A stretch of 64,000 nucleotides of DNA from an uncultured Lachnoanaerobaculum sp. GTDB lineage: Bacteria; Bacillota; Clostridia; Lachnospirales; Lachnospiraceae. Below the pieces are notes generated by a model, which saw nothing but the letters and a program-made list of their open reading frames with translations, ran no database searches and was not told the DNA's origin. Shown in pieces: positions 8,765-18,734 of the stretch. Location of the stretch: NCBI RefSeq assembly GCF_938015485.1, contig NZ_CALLVU010000099.1, positions 1 to 64,000 on the forward strand, given 5' to 3'. Each line of letters opens with the position of its first letter. Position 1 is the stretch's first letter. Position numbers and translations under genes: made by a program.

Positions 8765-8781
8765 GTTTCCCCTTTAAATAT

Positions 8782-11139
8782 TTATTTGAAATGAACTATA
8801 GTTACAGCATTGCCACCCTCGTTGAAATCGGCTAAAGAGTAGCTTTTTATAAATGATTGTCTCTTCAGGTAGGCGTGTATTCCCTTTTGTAGGGCACCGG
8901 TACCTCTACCATGTATGATACGCACTCCCGGAAGATGTGCAAGCAGAGCATCGTCAAGATATTTGTCAAGCTCGGAGCAGGCTTCATCCACATTCTTGCC
9001 TATAAGATTGATTTCGGTAGATATTGTAGCGGACTTGACCATTGACGAGCCGCGACTTCTTGTCTTGTTTTCAGTCTTTTTGGCAGGTTCTTCCACCAAT
9101 GCGATATCTGATATATTGACCTGTGACCTTAGAATACCCATCTGCACAAACAGATTTCCGCTCTGGTTAGGAAGAGAAGATACGATACCGTCAAGGTTTA
9201 AACTGATAACATGTACACTGTCTCCAAGCTTAAGCTCTTTAGGCTTTTTAAGTTTATTTGTAGGCTTTTTGACTTCAACAGACTTTGTATTTTTATTTAT
9301 GGACTCACGAAGTCTGGTACGCTGCTCTTCAAGAGCGGAGCCGAGGCCTGCACCTGAAGCTATCTTATTGATATTTTTGATAGTATCATCTGCAGTTTCC
9401 TTGGCTTCTTCCAATATCTTTCTTGCCGACTCTCTGGCCTCTTCAAGAATTTTTTCTTTTTTGGCGGCCAGATTTTCTTCCTGCTTGTCATAATGCCTTT
9501 TTAGACTTTCAATCTCTCTTTTATACTTTTGTATGGATAGTTTATCCTTTTCTATGATTTGTCTGTCATTTTCAAGTTTGGTAAGCAAGTCTTCAAAATC
9601 TTTCGCATCTTTTTCAAGATGTGTACCCGCCTCGGATATAATGTAGTCGGGAAGTCCAAGCTTGCCTGCTATTGCAAATGCATTTGATTTTCCGGGAACT
9701 CCTATCAGTATTCTGTAAGTAGGAGAGAGAGTTGCCACATCAAACTCACACGAGGCGTTTTCAACTCCGGGTTCATTAAGCGCAAACACCTTAAGCTCAC
9801 TGTAGTGGGTGGTGGCGATACATCTGCTCTGCATTCTGTGAAGGAATGACAGTATGGATATGGCAAGTGCGGCACCCTCTGTAGGGTCCGTACCGGCACA
9901 AAGCTCATCAAAAAGGCAGAGTGAGTTTGCATCCGCATGGTTTAAAATGTAGACAATGTTTTTCATATGACCTGAAAATGTGGACAATGATTGCTCTATA
10001 CTCTGTTCATCACCTATATCTGCAAATACATCGCCAAATACTGACAGCTCACTTCCTTCAAAAGCGGGGATATGCAGTCCTGACTGTCCCATAATTGTGA
10101 ATAAGCCTACAGTTTTTAAAGAAACAGTCTTACCGCCTGTATTAGGACCTGTAATAATCAACAAATCGTAAGTATCTCCAAGTGAAATGTTGATAGGTAC
10201 CACCTTTTTTGCATCGAGAAGCGGATGTCTGCCTTCTTTTATATTGATATAATGCTTTGAGTTAAACTTAGGCTCACTGCCGTTCATCTTCTTTGAAAGA
10301 TTTGCTTTGGCATATACAAAGTCAAGATAAATCAGATTTCTTGCATTGTTGTCAAGCACGGCGGTGTACTCGGCAGCCAGTAAGCTAAGTCTTTCAAGTA
10401 TTTTTTCAATCTCTTTTTTTTCATCCATGGCAAGAGACTTAAGCTCATTGTTCATTCTGATAACGGCAAGAGGTTCGATAAATACCGTGGAGCCTGTAGA
10501 AGACTGGTCATGTACGACACCGGATACCTTGTTTTTGTACTCGCTCTTTATAGGAAGACAGTATGCGCCGTCTCTTTGTGTGATTACGGCATCCATCAGA
10601 TACTCTCTGTGTGCATTCAAAATATTGTTAAGTTCCGTATGCATCTTTGAGTTGATTTGATTTATCTTCCTTCTGATATGGCTAAGTTCCGGAGACGCAT
10701 TATCCGCTATGATTTCCTCCGAGATAATACATCTTGAAAGCTCTTTTTTTAAAGTTTTGCACTCATCAAGTGTAATAAAGTATTCTTCCAATACGTCATA
10801 TTCAGGGTCTTCTTCATGAAGTCCGTAGGCGATTGCTTTAGCTGCCGCATTCAATATGGACAGGATTTTCATAAGCTCTGCCTGTGAAAGGGAAGAGCCT
10901 ATTTCAAGTCTTTTTAAAGAGTCTTTTATATCCTTTACTTCAGACAGTGAGAGATTGCCTTTCAGTCTGATTCTGTCAAGTGCTGCAGTTGTATGACTTT
11001 GGTTTTTTTGTATTTCGGTAATGTCTGTAGACGGCTTTAACTTGCTGCAGAGCTTTTTTGCAGGCTCACTGCTTGCCATATCTACCAGACTGTTTATTAT
11101 CTTTTCAAATTCCAGTATTTTTAATGTTTTTTTATTCAT
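8782..11139 (-). CDS. mutS2: MutS2 (ribosome-collision/recombination ATPase)
   Basis: 785 residues, the normal length for MutS2. The order is core and clamp helices (1-300), an ABC-type ATPase domain with Walker A ITGPNTGGKTVSLKT (about 325-338) and Walker B LFDELCAGTDPTEGAALA, a long coiled coil (about 505-630), a KOW-like beta region, and a C-terminal Smr endonuclease-fold domain (HLPGVRIIHGRGTGALQKG). In Bacillus the homologue splits collided ribosomes and also limits recombination. The Smr His-Gly-Arg-Gly core is intact, although the DxH upstream signature is only partly recognisable (IDLHG-type replaced by INLIG). It starts the mutS2-regulator-kinase unit; AAAGGAC precedes the start. Confidence 0.93.
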   Translation of the reverse strand: MNKKTLKILEFEKIINSLVDMASSEPAKKLCSKLKPSTDITEIQKNQSHTTAALDRIRLKGNLSLSEVKDIKDSLKRLEIGSSLSQAELMKILSILNAAAKAIAYGLHEEDPEYDVLEEYFITLDECKTLKKELSRCIISEEIIADNASPELSHIRRKINQINSKMHTELNNILNAHREYLMDAVITQRDGAYCLPIKSEYKNKVSGVVHDQSSTGSTVFIEPLAVIRMNNELKSLAMDEKKEIEKILERLSLLAAEYTAVLDNNARNLIYLDFVYAKANLSKKMNGSEPKFNSKHYINIKEGRHPLLDAKKVVPINISLGDTYDLLIITGPNTGGKTVSLKTVGLFTIMGQSGLHIPAFEGSELSVFGDVFADIGDEQSIEQSLSTFSGHMKNIVYILNHADANSLCLFDELCAGTDPTEGAALAISILSFLHRMQSRCIATTHYSELKVFALNEPGVENASCEFDVATLSPTYRILIGVPGKSNAFAIAGKLGLPDYIISEAGTHLEKDAKDFEDLLTKLENDRQIIEKDKLSIQKYKREIESLKRHYDKQEENLAAKKEKILEEARESARKILEEAKETADDTIKNINKIASGAGLGSALEEQRTRLRESINKNTKSVEVKKPTNKLKKPKELKLGDSVHVISLNLDGIVSSLPNQSGNLFVQMGILRSQVNISDIALVEEPAKKTENKTRSRGSSMVKSATISTEINLIGKNVDEACSELDKYLDDALLAHLPGVRIIHGRGTGALQKGIHAYLKRQSFIKSYSLADFNEGGNAVTIVHFK

Positions 11140-11183
11140 AAGTTGTCCTTTTATATATCTAACAATAACAAAAATATTATATC

Positions 11184-11225
11184 AAAAAAAAGCCTTAAAA
11201 TCATAAGTTTTCTTATGATTTTAAG
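11184..11225 (-). terminator. Intrinsic terminator of the secA-membrane protein operon
   Basis: A perfect 14-bp stem (11194-11207 with 11212-11225) with a 4-nt loop, followed on the minus strand by GC and eight T. It ends the transcript containing the gene that stops at 11235 and insulates mutS2. Confidence 0.9.
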
Positions 11226-11234
11226 ACCGGTTTA

Positions 11235-12278
11235 TTATTTGTGTGAACGTTTAAACTCTTTGTATGCAGCCTGTGTTTCAGGGTTGAAGCCGACCAATGC
11301 GTTTGGATAGTTCATACCTACATACTCCACCAAAGCTTCCATATTGCCCTCAGCCTTTTTATTGTGGGTTACCGTGACATTGCATTCACGAATTCTGCCG
11401 TTCTCATAGAGGTTTATCTGCAATGAGTAGCTTACACTCACTGTTATAAGTGCATACATCTTCTGTTTGGTGATACGGTGGAACATCCAAACGAGATCTT
11501 TAAGATTGTACATATCAAGACCGAACTTTGTATTAAGTATCAAATGGTCTTTGTATACATATGCTCCTATAGTTTTATCCACATAATCTGAGATATTGTC
11601 AAGCTCACCCAGATTACCGCTCAGCCTTTCATCTAAAGCACAGAGTCTTTCATAGTTGTCATTGTTTGTGGATTTTCTTGTAAAGGCTAAAATGATAAAT
11701 CCGATACCCATTACAAACAGAATTATTGTACCTCCAAGGGCAACTACTATCTCCTTTGTAAGAGAAGTGTTCTTAAGGTATATATCGGTATTCAGTGTAC
11801 CGCTATCTCTGTAGGTATTATCGGGGTCGATCTCATTCGCCACATCTGAAAGCTGATTGTAGGCATCATCTTTTACCGCTACAATAAGATACTCAACAGG
11901 TGCTTCTTTAGAGTCTTTATTCTCATCCTTGGCATAATTATCAAATGTCTCAAGCATCGAGTTGATTTTTTTATTACCCGGATGTGCTTCCAAAAAGTAT
12001 GCTCCGTCATCCGCCATTATGGTGTAAATCTCTGACTTGTTATCACTTGAACCGTAGCCTGTATCGATTATATCGTGTACGGCTACGGCATATATACTGT
12101 CTATATCGGTTTTTGAAGCATTTGTAAAGTAATATCCGTCGTTATAAAGTTTCTGTGGAGAGTTGAAGCTAAGTATTATATCAAGCTTGGTACGGGCAAA
12201 AAATATGCCCCCGGCTATAAGTATTATACCTACTATAATATGTGATATAAAACTTAATTTATTGTTTCGCATTCCCAT
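11235..12278 (-). CDS. Two-helix membrane protein, DUF6709-like
   Basis: 347 residues, not assigned a function. One hydrophobic helix lies near the N-terminus (about 10-28, ISHIIVGIILIAGGIFFA) and one near residues 175-200 (VVALGGTIILFVMGIGFIILAF). About 145 extracellular residues lie between them, and a cytoplasmic C-terminal domain of about 145 residues includes LVWMFHRITKQKMYAL. It resembles uncharacterised Lachnospiraceae proteins that I recall as DUF6709; this is memory, not a search. The start is only three bases past the secA stop and has no good ribosome site, so translation probably depends on coupling to secA; ATG at 12272 is an alternative start. It ends at a strong terminator. Confidence 0.65.
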   Translation of the reverse strand: MGMRNNKLSFISHIIVGIILIAGGIFFARTKLDIILSFNSPQKLYNDGYYFTNASKTDIDSIYAVAVHDIIDTGYGSSDNKSEIYTIMADDGAYFLEAHPGNKKINSMLETFDNYAKDENKDSKEAPVEYLIVAVKDDAYNQLSDVANEIDPDNTYRDSGTLNTDIYLKNTSLTKEIVVALGGTIILFVMGIGFIILAFTRKSTNNDNYERLCALDERLSGNLGELDNISDYVDKTIGAYVYKDHLILNTKFGLDMYNLKDLVWMFHRITKQKMYALITVSVSYSLQINLYENGRIRECNVTVTHNKKAEGNMEALVEYVGMNYPNALVGFNPETQAAYKEFKRSHK

Positions 12279-12281
12279 AAA

Positions 12282-14855
12282 TTATAATGTCATACCCTTC
12301 CTGCCATGGCATTGTTTGTATTTCTTTCCGCTTCCGCAAGGACAAGGATCGTTCGGATAAACCTTAGCCTCTATACGAATAGGCTTCTTTACCGTGCTGT
12401 CATCCTTATTGGTTCCTGTAACCTTGGCTGCAGGTTCTCTTTCAACCTTCTGTTCAACCTTTACATGATATAGGATACGTACGGTATCTTCAGAGATACC
12501 TCTTGTCATCTCGTCAAACATATCATAGGCTGCCATCTTGTATTCTACAAGAGGGTCTCTTTGACCGAGTGCCTGTAAGCCTATACCCTGACGAAGCTGT
12601 TCCATATCATCTATATGGTTCATCCACTTGTTGTCGATAGCCTTAAGAAGTACTACACGCTCAAGCTCACGGATTTTTTCAGCATCAGGGAACTCGGCTT
12701 CCTTAGCCTCATAAAGCTTAATTGCTTCTTCCTTTAACTTGTGGATAAGCTCATCCTTTTTCATATCCTGTATATTGTCGTAGTCGGCAGGAGTAAGAGG
12801 GATGAGCGGAAGTAAAAGCTCATGAAGCTCTGTCATATCCCACTCTGAAGAAGGCACTTCATCTGAAATAGCCATATTTACAGAACGTTCTATTACATCA
12901 TTTACCATACGAAGGATGGTATCGCGCATATTATCGCCTTCAAGTACCTTGTTTCTCTCTTCGTAGATAACTTCTCTCTGCTCGTTGTTTACCTCATCGT
13001 ATTTGAGGAGGTTCTCTCTGATACCGTAGTTGTTGCTCTCTATCTTCATCTGAGCCTTTTCAATAGCTCTTGTAAGCATCTTGTGTTCAATCTGCTCATT
13101 CTCAGGAACTCCAAGGGCGTTGAAGATATTTATAAGTCTCTCGGAAGCGAAGAGTCTCATAAGGTCATCTTCAAGTGATATATAAAACCTTGATTCACCC
13201 GGGTCACCTTGACGACCTGAACGACCTCGAAGCTGGTTGTCGATACGCCTGCTCTCATGTCTTTCGGTACCTATTATCTTTAAACCGCCAAGTTTTACGG
13301 ATTCTTCGTCAAGCTTTATATCGGTACCACGACCTGCCATGTTGGTGGCGATAGTAACGGAACCGTGTATACCTGCCTTTGCAACTATCTCAGCCTCTTT
13401 CTCATGGAATTTAGCATTAAGTACTTCATGAGGTATTCCCTCTTTCTTGAGCATCTTTGAAAGCATCTCAGATGTCTCAATGGTGATTGTACCTACGAGT
13501 ACGGGCTGTCTCTTGGCGTAAGTTTCTTTGATATCTTCCACAACTGCATGGAACTTCTCTTTTTTTGATTTATATACGGCATCCTCTTGGTCAATTCTTA
13601 TTACAGGTTTATTGGTAGGAATGGCGATAACGTCCATGCCGTAAGTATTTCTAAACTCCTTCTCCTCAGTAAGAGCGGTACCGGTCATACCTGCTTTCTT
13701 TTTGAACTTGTTGAAGAAGTTCTGGAATGTAATGGTAGCCAGAGTTCTTGACTCTCTTTGAACGTTTACATGCTCCTTAGCCTCGATAGCCTGATGCAAA
13801 CCGTCGGAGTATCTTCTTCCCGGCATTATACGACCTGTGAACTCGTCTACGATAAGAACCTCATCATCCTTTACAACATAGTCCTTATCTCTGAACATAA
13901 GGTTGTTGGCTCTCAGTGCAAGGATAATACAATGTTGTATTTCAAGGTTTTCAGGATCTGCAAGGTTTTCTATATTGAAGTATTTTTCTACCTTTTTGAT
14001 ACCTTCTTCTGTAAGGTTTACAACCTTATCCTTTTCATTTACGATAAAGTCTCCGGTCTCTTCGATTTCGTCTCCCATAAGAGCGCCCATCTTTGTAAAC
14101 TCCGCACTTGCCTCACCTCTTTCAAGCTGCTTTGCAAGCATATCACAGATCTCATAGAGCTTTGTAGACTTGCCTGACTGACCTGAAATAATAAGCGGTG
14201 TTCTTGCCTCATCTATAAGGATTGAGTCCACCTCATCGATGATTGCATAATCAAGTGAACGAAGTACCTGATCTTTTTTGTATATTGCCATGTTGTCACG
14301 CAGGTAGTCAAATCCAAGCTCATTGTTGGTGACATATGTGATATCACAGGCATACTGTTCCTGTCTCTGTGTTGAATCCATAGAGTTCAGAACACAACCT
14401 ACGCTGAGTCCTAAGAATCTGTGGATTTGTCCCATCTCGTCAGCATCACGCTGTGCAAGGTAGTCGTTAACTGTTACTATAAGTACACCTTTACCTGCAA
14501 GAGCATTCAAATAAGCCGGACAGGTGGATACAAGGGTTTTACCTTCACCTGTTCTCATCTCTGCAATACGACCTTGATGGAGGACCATACCACCCATAAG
14601 CTGTACTCTGAAGTGCTCCATACCTGTAACTCTGACGGAAGCCTCTCTTACAGCTGCAAATGCTTCAGGCAAGATGTCATCAAGTGTTTCTCCATCTGCA
14701 AGTCTTTGTTTGAACTTTGGTGTAAGTTCTCTTAATTCCTCATCACTCATGGCCTGCATAGTAGGGCGAAGACTCTCTATCTTATTAACAGTAGGTTCTA
14801 TCAGTCTAAGCTCTCTTTCACTATGTGTACCGAATATTTTCTCAATAAAATTCAT
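12282..14855 (-). CDS. secA: Preprotein translocase ATPase SecA
   Basis: 857 residues, a full-length SecA, the motor that pushes unfolded proteins through SecYEG. Visible landmarks are Walker [12 protein letters not shown] (about residues 100-110), the DEAD-like [21 protein letters not shown], the cross-linking and motor domains ([25 protein letters not shown], the helicase arginine-finger region), and the C-terminal zinc-binding tail [15 protein letters not shown] for SecB or ribosome contact. All expected parts are present. The leader on the minus strand has no obvious secM-like element; a short palindrome (ATCTAT-gat-ATAGAT, 14891-14905) lies about 35 bases upstream of the start. It forms an operon with the membrane protein downstream. 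Confidence 0.97.
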   Translation of the reverse strand: MNFIEKIFGTHSERELRLIEPTVNKIESLRPTMQAMSDEELRELTPKFKQRLADGETLDDILPEAFAAVREASVRVTGMEHFRVQLMGGMVLHQGRIAEMRTGEGKTLVSTCPAYLNALAGKGVLIVTVNDYLAQRDADEMGQIHRFLGLSVGCVLNSMDSTQRQEQYACDITYVTNNELGFDYLRDNMAIYKKDQVLRSLDYAIIDEVDSILIDEARTPLIISGQSGKSTKLYEICDMLAKQLERGEASAEFTKMGALMGDEIEETGDFIVNEKDKVVNLTEEGIKKVEKYFNIENLADPENLEIQHCIILALRANNLMFRDKDYVVKDDEVLIVDEFTGRIMPGRRYSDGLHQAIEAKEHVNVQRESRTLATITFQNFFNKFKKKAGMTGTALTEEKEFRNTYGMDVIAIPTNKPVIRIDQEDAVYKSKKEKFHAVVEDIKETYAKRQPVLVGTITIETSEMLSKMLKKEGIPHEVLNAKFHEKEAEIVAKAGIHGSVTIATNMAGRGTDIKLDEESVKLGGLKIIGTERHESRRIDNQLRGRSGRQGDPGESRFYISLEDDLMRLFASERLINIFNALGVPENEQIEHKMLTRAIEKAQMKIESNNYGIRENLLKYDEVNNEQREVIYEERNKVLEGDNMRDTILRMVNDVIERSVNMAISDEVPSSEWDMTELHELLLPLIPLTPADYDNIQDMKKDELIHKLKEEAIKLYEAKEAEFPDAEKIRELERVVLLKAIDNKWMNHIDDMEQLRQGIGLQALGQRDPLVEYKMAAYDMFDEMTRGISEDTVRILYHVKVEQKVEREPAAKVTGTNKDDSTVKKPIRIEAKVYPNDPCPCGSGKKYKQCHGRKGMTL

Positions 14856-15111
14856 TATGGTTTCTCCAAAAATAAATTAGACTTAACAATATCTATGATA
14901 TAGATTATTGCAAAAGCGTCCACTAATCAAGCTATTTTAGCACTTAGAAAGCACTTTATCAACTTTTAGAAGAAATATTCATATTATGTTCATATTATAG
15001 ACTATGTTATGTAAAGTAAAAGTCAAAAATGTAAGCGATGAAGTAAAATTACATATAGAAAATAGGTGTAGGAAGTTGTAAAATAGAAAAGATAAACTTT
15101 TGGGAGAGAAT

Positions 15112-16470
15112 ATGACAGAGAAAAAAGAAAATCGTATGGGAGTAATGCCCATAGGTAAGCTGCTCTTTTCTATGAGTGCGCCTATGGTAATTTCGTTTTT
15201 GGTACAATCACTTTATAACATAGTGGACAGTATATTTGTAGCAAGATACAGTCCCGATGCACTGGCTGCGGTATCTTTGGCATATCCTATACAGATACTT
15301 ATGATAGCGGTATCTGTAGGTACGGGAGTCGGTGTAAATGCACTGCTTTCAAGATTGCTTGGAGAGGGTAAAAAAGACAGGGCAAAAGTGACTGCCGACA
15401 ATGCCGTATTGCTTGCAATAGCTGCGTCTATAGCATTTGCAATATTCGGGGCAATCGGTACAAAGGCTTTTTTTGATGCACAGACAAACAATGAGAGTAT
15501 AAGAAGCCTTGGATACTCATATCTTTCAATTGTAAGTATTTTTTCATTCGGACTTATTTTGGAGGTTACATATGAGAGAATTTTGCAGTCCACAGGAAAG
15601 ACTATCTACAACATGATTACTCAAGGTATCGGAGCAATTATAAATATAATTCTGGATCCTATACTTATTTTCGGACTCTTGGGAGCTCCTAAGCTTGGAG
15701 TGGCAGGGGCCGCAATAGCGACTGTTACGGGTCAGATAATTGCAATGATTTTATCATTTATCTTCAATATGAAATATAATGAAGAGGTAAATATAAGTTT
15801 CGGAAAACATATATTTAAGCCGGATTTTATTATAATAAAGGATATTTATAAGGTCGGAATACCTTCAATAGCAATGCAGTCCATGTCAACTCTTATGATG
15901 CTCGGACTGAATAAAATTTTGGTGACACATTCGGATATGGCGGTCAATGTACTTGGAATATACTATAAGCTTCAAAGTTTTGTGTTTATGCCGATATTCG
16001 GTCTAAATAACGGAATGACACCGATTGTTGCATACAATTACGGAGCAAGAAATAAGGACAGAATAATAAAGGTGCTAAAATATTCATTTATGACTTCAAT
16101 TGTTATAATGGTGATAGGTACCGCAATATTTTGGATTTTCCCGAAAGAGCTTATGATGCTTTTCAGCCCTAATGAAGAAATGATGAAGCTTGGAATACCG
16201 GCACTTAGAATATGCAGCCTTTGTTTTATTTTGGCGGCCTTTGACGTAATAGCCATTGCCACCTTCCAATCACTTGGCAACGGTATGTACGCACTCTATG
16301 CTTCATTTTTAAGACAATTGGTGCTGATACTTCCTTTTGCCTATGTACTTTCAAAGGTGTTCGGACTTGAGTCTGTATGGTATTCCATTCCGCTTGCAGA
16401 ACTGGGATGTGCATTTTTTGATATCTATTTGATGAAGAAGATATATAAGCAGAAAATTGCGAAGTTATAG
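15112..16470 (+). CDS. MATE-family efflux transporter
   Basis: 452 residues with about twelve membrane helices, organised as two six-helix halves as usual for MATE proteins of the NorM/DinF/MepA type. These exchange Na+ or H+ for drugs or metabolites. The start at 15112 follows GGGAGAG; the upstream in-frame TTG at 15100 overlaps that ribosome site. Family features are the MSAPMVISFLVQSLYNIVDSIFVA opening region (residues about 25-48), LSRLLGEGKKDRA after helix 2, and FGLNNGMTPIVAYNYGARN in the second half, which matches the MepA-like subgroup. The gene stands alone between secA (divergent) and the PTS gene; the substrate is unknown. Confidence 0.9.
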   Translation: MTEKKENRMGVMPIGKLLFSMSAPMVISFLVQSLYNIVDSIFVARYSPDALAAVSLAYPIQILMIAVSVGTGVGVNALLSRLLGEGKKDRAKVTADNAVLLAIAASIAFAIFGAIGTKAFFDAQTNNESIRSLGYSYLSIVSIFSFGLILEVTYERILQSTGKTIYNMITQGIGAIINIILDPILIFGLLGAPKLGVAGAAIATVTGQIIAMILSFIFNMKYNEEVNISFGKHIFKPDFIIIKDIYKVGIPSIAMQSMSTLMMLGLNKILVTHSDMAVNVLGIYYKLQSFVFMPIFGLNNGMTPIVAYNYGARNKDRIIKVLKYSFMTSIVIMVIGTAIFWIFPKELMMLFSPNEEMMKLGIPALRICSLCFILAAFDVIAIATFQSLGNGMYALYASFLRQLVLILPFAYVLSKVFGLESVWYSIPLAELGCAFFDIYLMKKIYKQKIAKL

Positions 16471-16499
16471 TAGAATTCAATATTAAATTTTATACTCAG

Positions 16500-16526
16500 C
16501 CATCGGTTTTGCCGGTGGTATTTGTA
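16500..16526 (+). terminator. Weak terminator after the MATE gene
   Basis: A 7-bp stem (CCATCGG / CCGGTGG, one T-G pair), a 5-nt loop and a short T-rich tail (TATTTGTAT). The T run is poor, so termination may be partial. Confidence 0.45.
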
Positions 16527-16604
16527 TATAAAATAAAAATATAAAATAAAAATCTGAAAATAATATACATAATACACACTTATATATGTAGGTTTTGTGA
16601 ATGA

Positions 16605-16633
16605 TTGCGTTATAAATTTATTTATTTTATAAT
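16605..16633 (+). promoter_or_regulatory. Promoter of the PTS gene
   Basis: TTGCGT (16605-16610), a 17-base spacer and a perfect TATAAT (16628-16633). The expected transcription start near 16640 coincides with the first base of the folded leader element that follows. Confidence 0.75.
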
Positions 16634-16638
16634 GTAGT

Positions 16639-16688
16639 AAGAAATTGACGGGAAATGTAGCCCGGCTACAGGCTCTGGAAGGTTTCTT
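16639..16688 (+). promoter_or_regulatory. Structured 5' leader of the PTS gene
   Basis: An outer helix AAGAAA (16639-16644) with TTTCTT (16683-16688) encloses a GC-rich core. In the core, CGGG (16649-16652) can pair with CCCG (16661-16664) while GTAG (16657-16660) pairs with CTAC (16666-16669), an H-type pseudoknot order. AGCC/GGCT (16659-16662, 16671-16674) is an alternative. I do not match it to a known riboswitch or to the RAT antiterminator sequence. It is GC-rich in an otherwise AT-rich gap and sits exactly at the predicted transcript 5' end. Confidence 0.45.
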
Positions 16689-16723
16689 ATAATACTTTTA
16701 TTATTTAGATATGGAGGATTGTT

Positions 16724-18673
16724 ATGGATTATCGCAAATCTGCCACAGAAGTGCTTGCGGCGATAGGTGGAAGTAAAAACATTGCGTCTGCCGCACATTG
16801 TGCCACAAGATTGCGTTTGGTCATAGTTGACAACGGTAAGGTTGACAAAAAGACCATCGAGAATATTGAAGGCGTAAAAGGAGTATTTGAGGCTTCAGGA
16901 CAGTTGCAAATTATCTACGGTACAGGTACTGTGGATAAGGTGTATGAGGAGTTTATAAATGTAGCAGGTATATCGGGTGCTACGAAGGAAGAGGCGAAGG
17001 CGGCTGCGGCAGCCAATACAAATGTATTCCAGAGGTTTATAAAGACTTTGGGAGATATTTTCGTTCCTATCATTCCTGCCATTGTTGCTTCAGGATTCCT
17101 TATGGGTATCATGAATGCACTTGACTTTATGGTACAAAACGGCTTCTTAAATATTGATACAACATCTTCAATATATGTATTTGCGAATCTGTTTTCGAAT
17201 ATAGCATATGTATTCCTGCCTATACTTATCGGATTTTCAGCAGCGGGAGTATTTGGCGGCAATCAGTACTTAGGTGCGGTTATAGGTATGATAATGATTC
17301 ATCCGAACCTTGTGAATGCATGGAATGTGGCTACGGCAACGGATATACCGATGCAGAGTGTGTTCTTCGGACTTTGGAAAATCAAGATGGTAGGATATCA
17401 GGGACATGTTATTCCTATTATGATATCAGTTTGGGTAATGTCAAATATAGAAAAAAGATTGCATAAGGTAATACCTGCGATGTTCGATCTTTTTGCAACA
17501 CCGCTTATATCGGTATTTGTGACAGGATATCTTGCACTTGCAGCTATAGGACCTGTATTCGTAGTTGTTGAGAACGCTTTTTTAAATGCGGTACAGATGC
17601 TTATAGCAATACCTTTCGGTATCGGTTCATTTATAATGGGTGCGCTGTATGCACCGACGGTAGTTATGGGTATTCACCATATGTATACAATTATCGACTT
17701 GGGTCAGATAGCAAAGTACGGTGTGACATACTGGTTGCCTCTTGCATCAGCTGTTAATGTGGCACAGGGCGGTGCCTGTCTTGCGGTAGCTGTAAAGACA
17801 AAGGATCCTAAGATTAAGAGTCTGTGCTTCCCGTCATCACTTTCAGCATTTATGGGTATTACGGAGCCTGCAATCTTCGGTGTAAACTTAAGATTCTTTA
17901 AGCCTTTCATTGCAGGATGTCTGGGCGGTGCAGTCGGTGCGATGTTTGCTTCCATAATAAGACTTGGAGCAACAGGAACAGGTGTAACAGGTATATTCGG
18001 AATACTTCTTACACTTTCAAATCCTGTAGGATATATTTTGACATTTATTATCTCCATGGACGTGGCATTTGCAGCCAGCTGGGTACTTACACCGTCAAGC
18101 CTTATAGATGCCAATTTACCTGTAGAGCCGGTGGAAGAGAATAAGGATGCACAGGCACTTGGAAGTGTGGATGAAGCGGAAGCTGACAAGGATTTAAGAG
18201 TTGAAACCAAGCCTTTAGAAGAAGGACCTATAGATGTGGCGTCACCGCTTAGCGGAAAGATAGTTTCTATGGAAGAGACCAAGGATGAGACATTTATAGC
18301 AGGTATTTTAGGAAAGGGTGTATGTATTATCCCGGACGGAGATACGGTTTATGCACCTGATAACGGTACCGTAATAGCTCTTATGGGTCATGCGGTGGGC
18401 ATGAAGCTTGACAACGGTGTTGAACTTATTGTTCATGTGGGTGTCAATACTGTTGAACTTGGCGGAAAGCATTTTGAAGCGTTGGTTGCCAACGGAGATA
18501 AGTTTAAGAAAGGTCAGGCTCTTATGAAGTTTGATTCCAAAGCAATCAGTGAGGCCGGATACCTTATGACAACTCCTGTACTTGTGACAAACAGTTTTGA
18601 GTACAGCGATGTTGCTTGCGCACCTTTCGGTGATGTGGCGGTAGGAGATAAGATACTTACAGCAATCAAATAG
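16724..18673 (+). CDS. PTS sugar transporter IIBCA, sucrose type
   Basis: 649-residue PTS permease of the glucose superfamily with domain order IIB-IIC-IIA. IIB (1-80) has the phosphocysteine Cys26 in AAHCATRLRL; IIC (about 105-460) has about ten membrane helices; an acidic linker leads to the IIA domain (about 500-649) with the active His (about 571) in ELIVHVGVNTV. The IIC motif MGITEPAIFGVNLRFFKPF and NVAQGGACLAVA match sucrose (ScrA/SacP) permeases better than trehalose ones, so sucrose is my first choice and another alpha-disaccharide the alternative. It takes phosphate from HPr and delivers a sugar 6-phosphate. It is alone in its transcript; no phospho-hydrolase or LicT/LacI regulator is adjacent. 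Confidence 0.87.
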   Translation: MDYRKSATEVLAAIGGSKNIASAAHCATRLRLVIVDNGKVDKKTIENIEGVKGVFEASGQLQIIYGTGTVDKVYEEFINVAGISGATKEEAKAAAAANTNVFQRFIKTLGDIFVPIIPAIVASGFLMGIMNALDFMVQNGFLNIDTTSSIYVFANLFSNIAYVFLPILIGFSAAGVFGGNQYLGAVIGMIMIHPNLVNAWNVATATDIPMQSVFFGLWKIKMVGYQGHVIPIMISVWVMSNIEKRLHKVIPAMFDLFATPLISVFVTGYLALAAIGPVFVVVENAFLNAVQMLIAIPFGIGSFIMGALYAPTVVMGIHHMYTIIDLGQIAKYGVTYWLPLASAVNVAQGGACLAVAVKTKDPKIKSLCFPSSLSAFMGITEPAIFGVNLRFFKPFIAGCLGGAVGAMFASIIRLGATGTGVTGIFGILLTLSNPVGYILTFIISMDVAFAASWVLTPSSLIDANLPVEPVEENKDAQALGSVDEAEADKDLRVETKPLEEGPIDVASPLSGKIVSMEETKDETFIAGILGKGVCIIPDGDTVYAPDNGTVIALMGHAVGMKLDNGVELIVHVGVNTVELGGKHFEALVANGDKFKKGQALMKFDSKAISEAGYLMTTPVLVTNSFEYSDVACAPFGDVAVGDKILTAIK

Positions 18674-18688
18674 AATATAGATTAATAA

Positions 18689-18723
18689 AAAAGACAACTG
18701 ATAAAAAAGCAGTTGTCTTTTTT
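18689..18723. terminator. Bidirectional terminator
   Basis: A perfect 12-bp stem (AAAAGACAACTG / CAGTTGTCTTTT, 18689-18700 and 18710-18721) with T runs in both directions. It separates the convergent PTS gene and the DUF6106-like gene. Confidence 0.88.
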
Positions 18724-18734
18724 GTTTGATAAAT

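Noticed and set aside
8915..9493. 192-residue open frame opposite mutS2
   Set aside because: It is fully antisense to the conserved MutS2 coding sequence, has Ser/Leu-rich low-complexity content and no ribosome site.
16639..16688. RAT-type antiterminator of the LicT/SacT class
   Set aside because: The conserved RAT sequence and an overlapping terminator are not present.
17704..18282. 192-residue frame opposite the PTS gene
   Set aside because: Antisense to a conserved domain with no start signal or recognisable motif.
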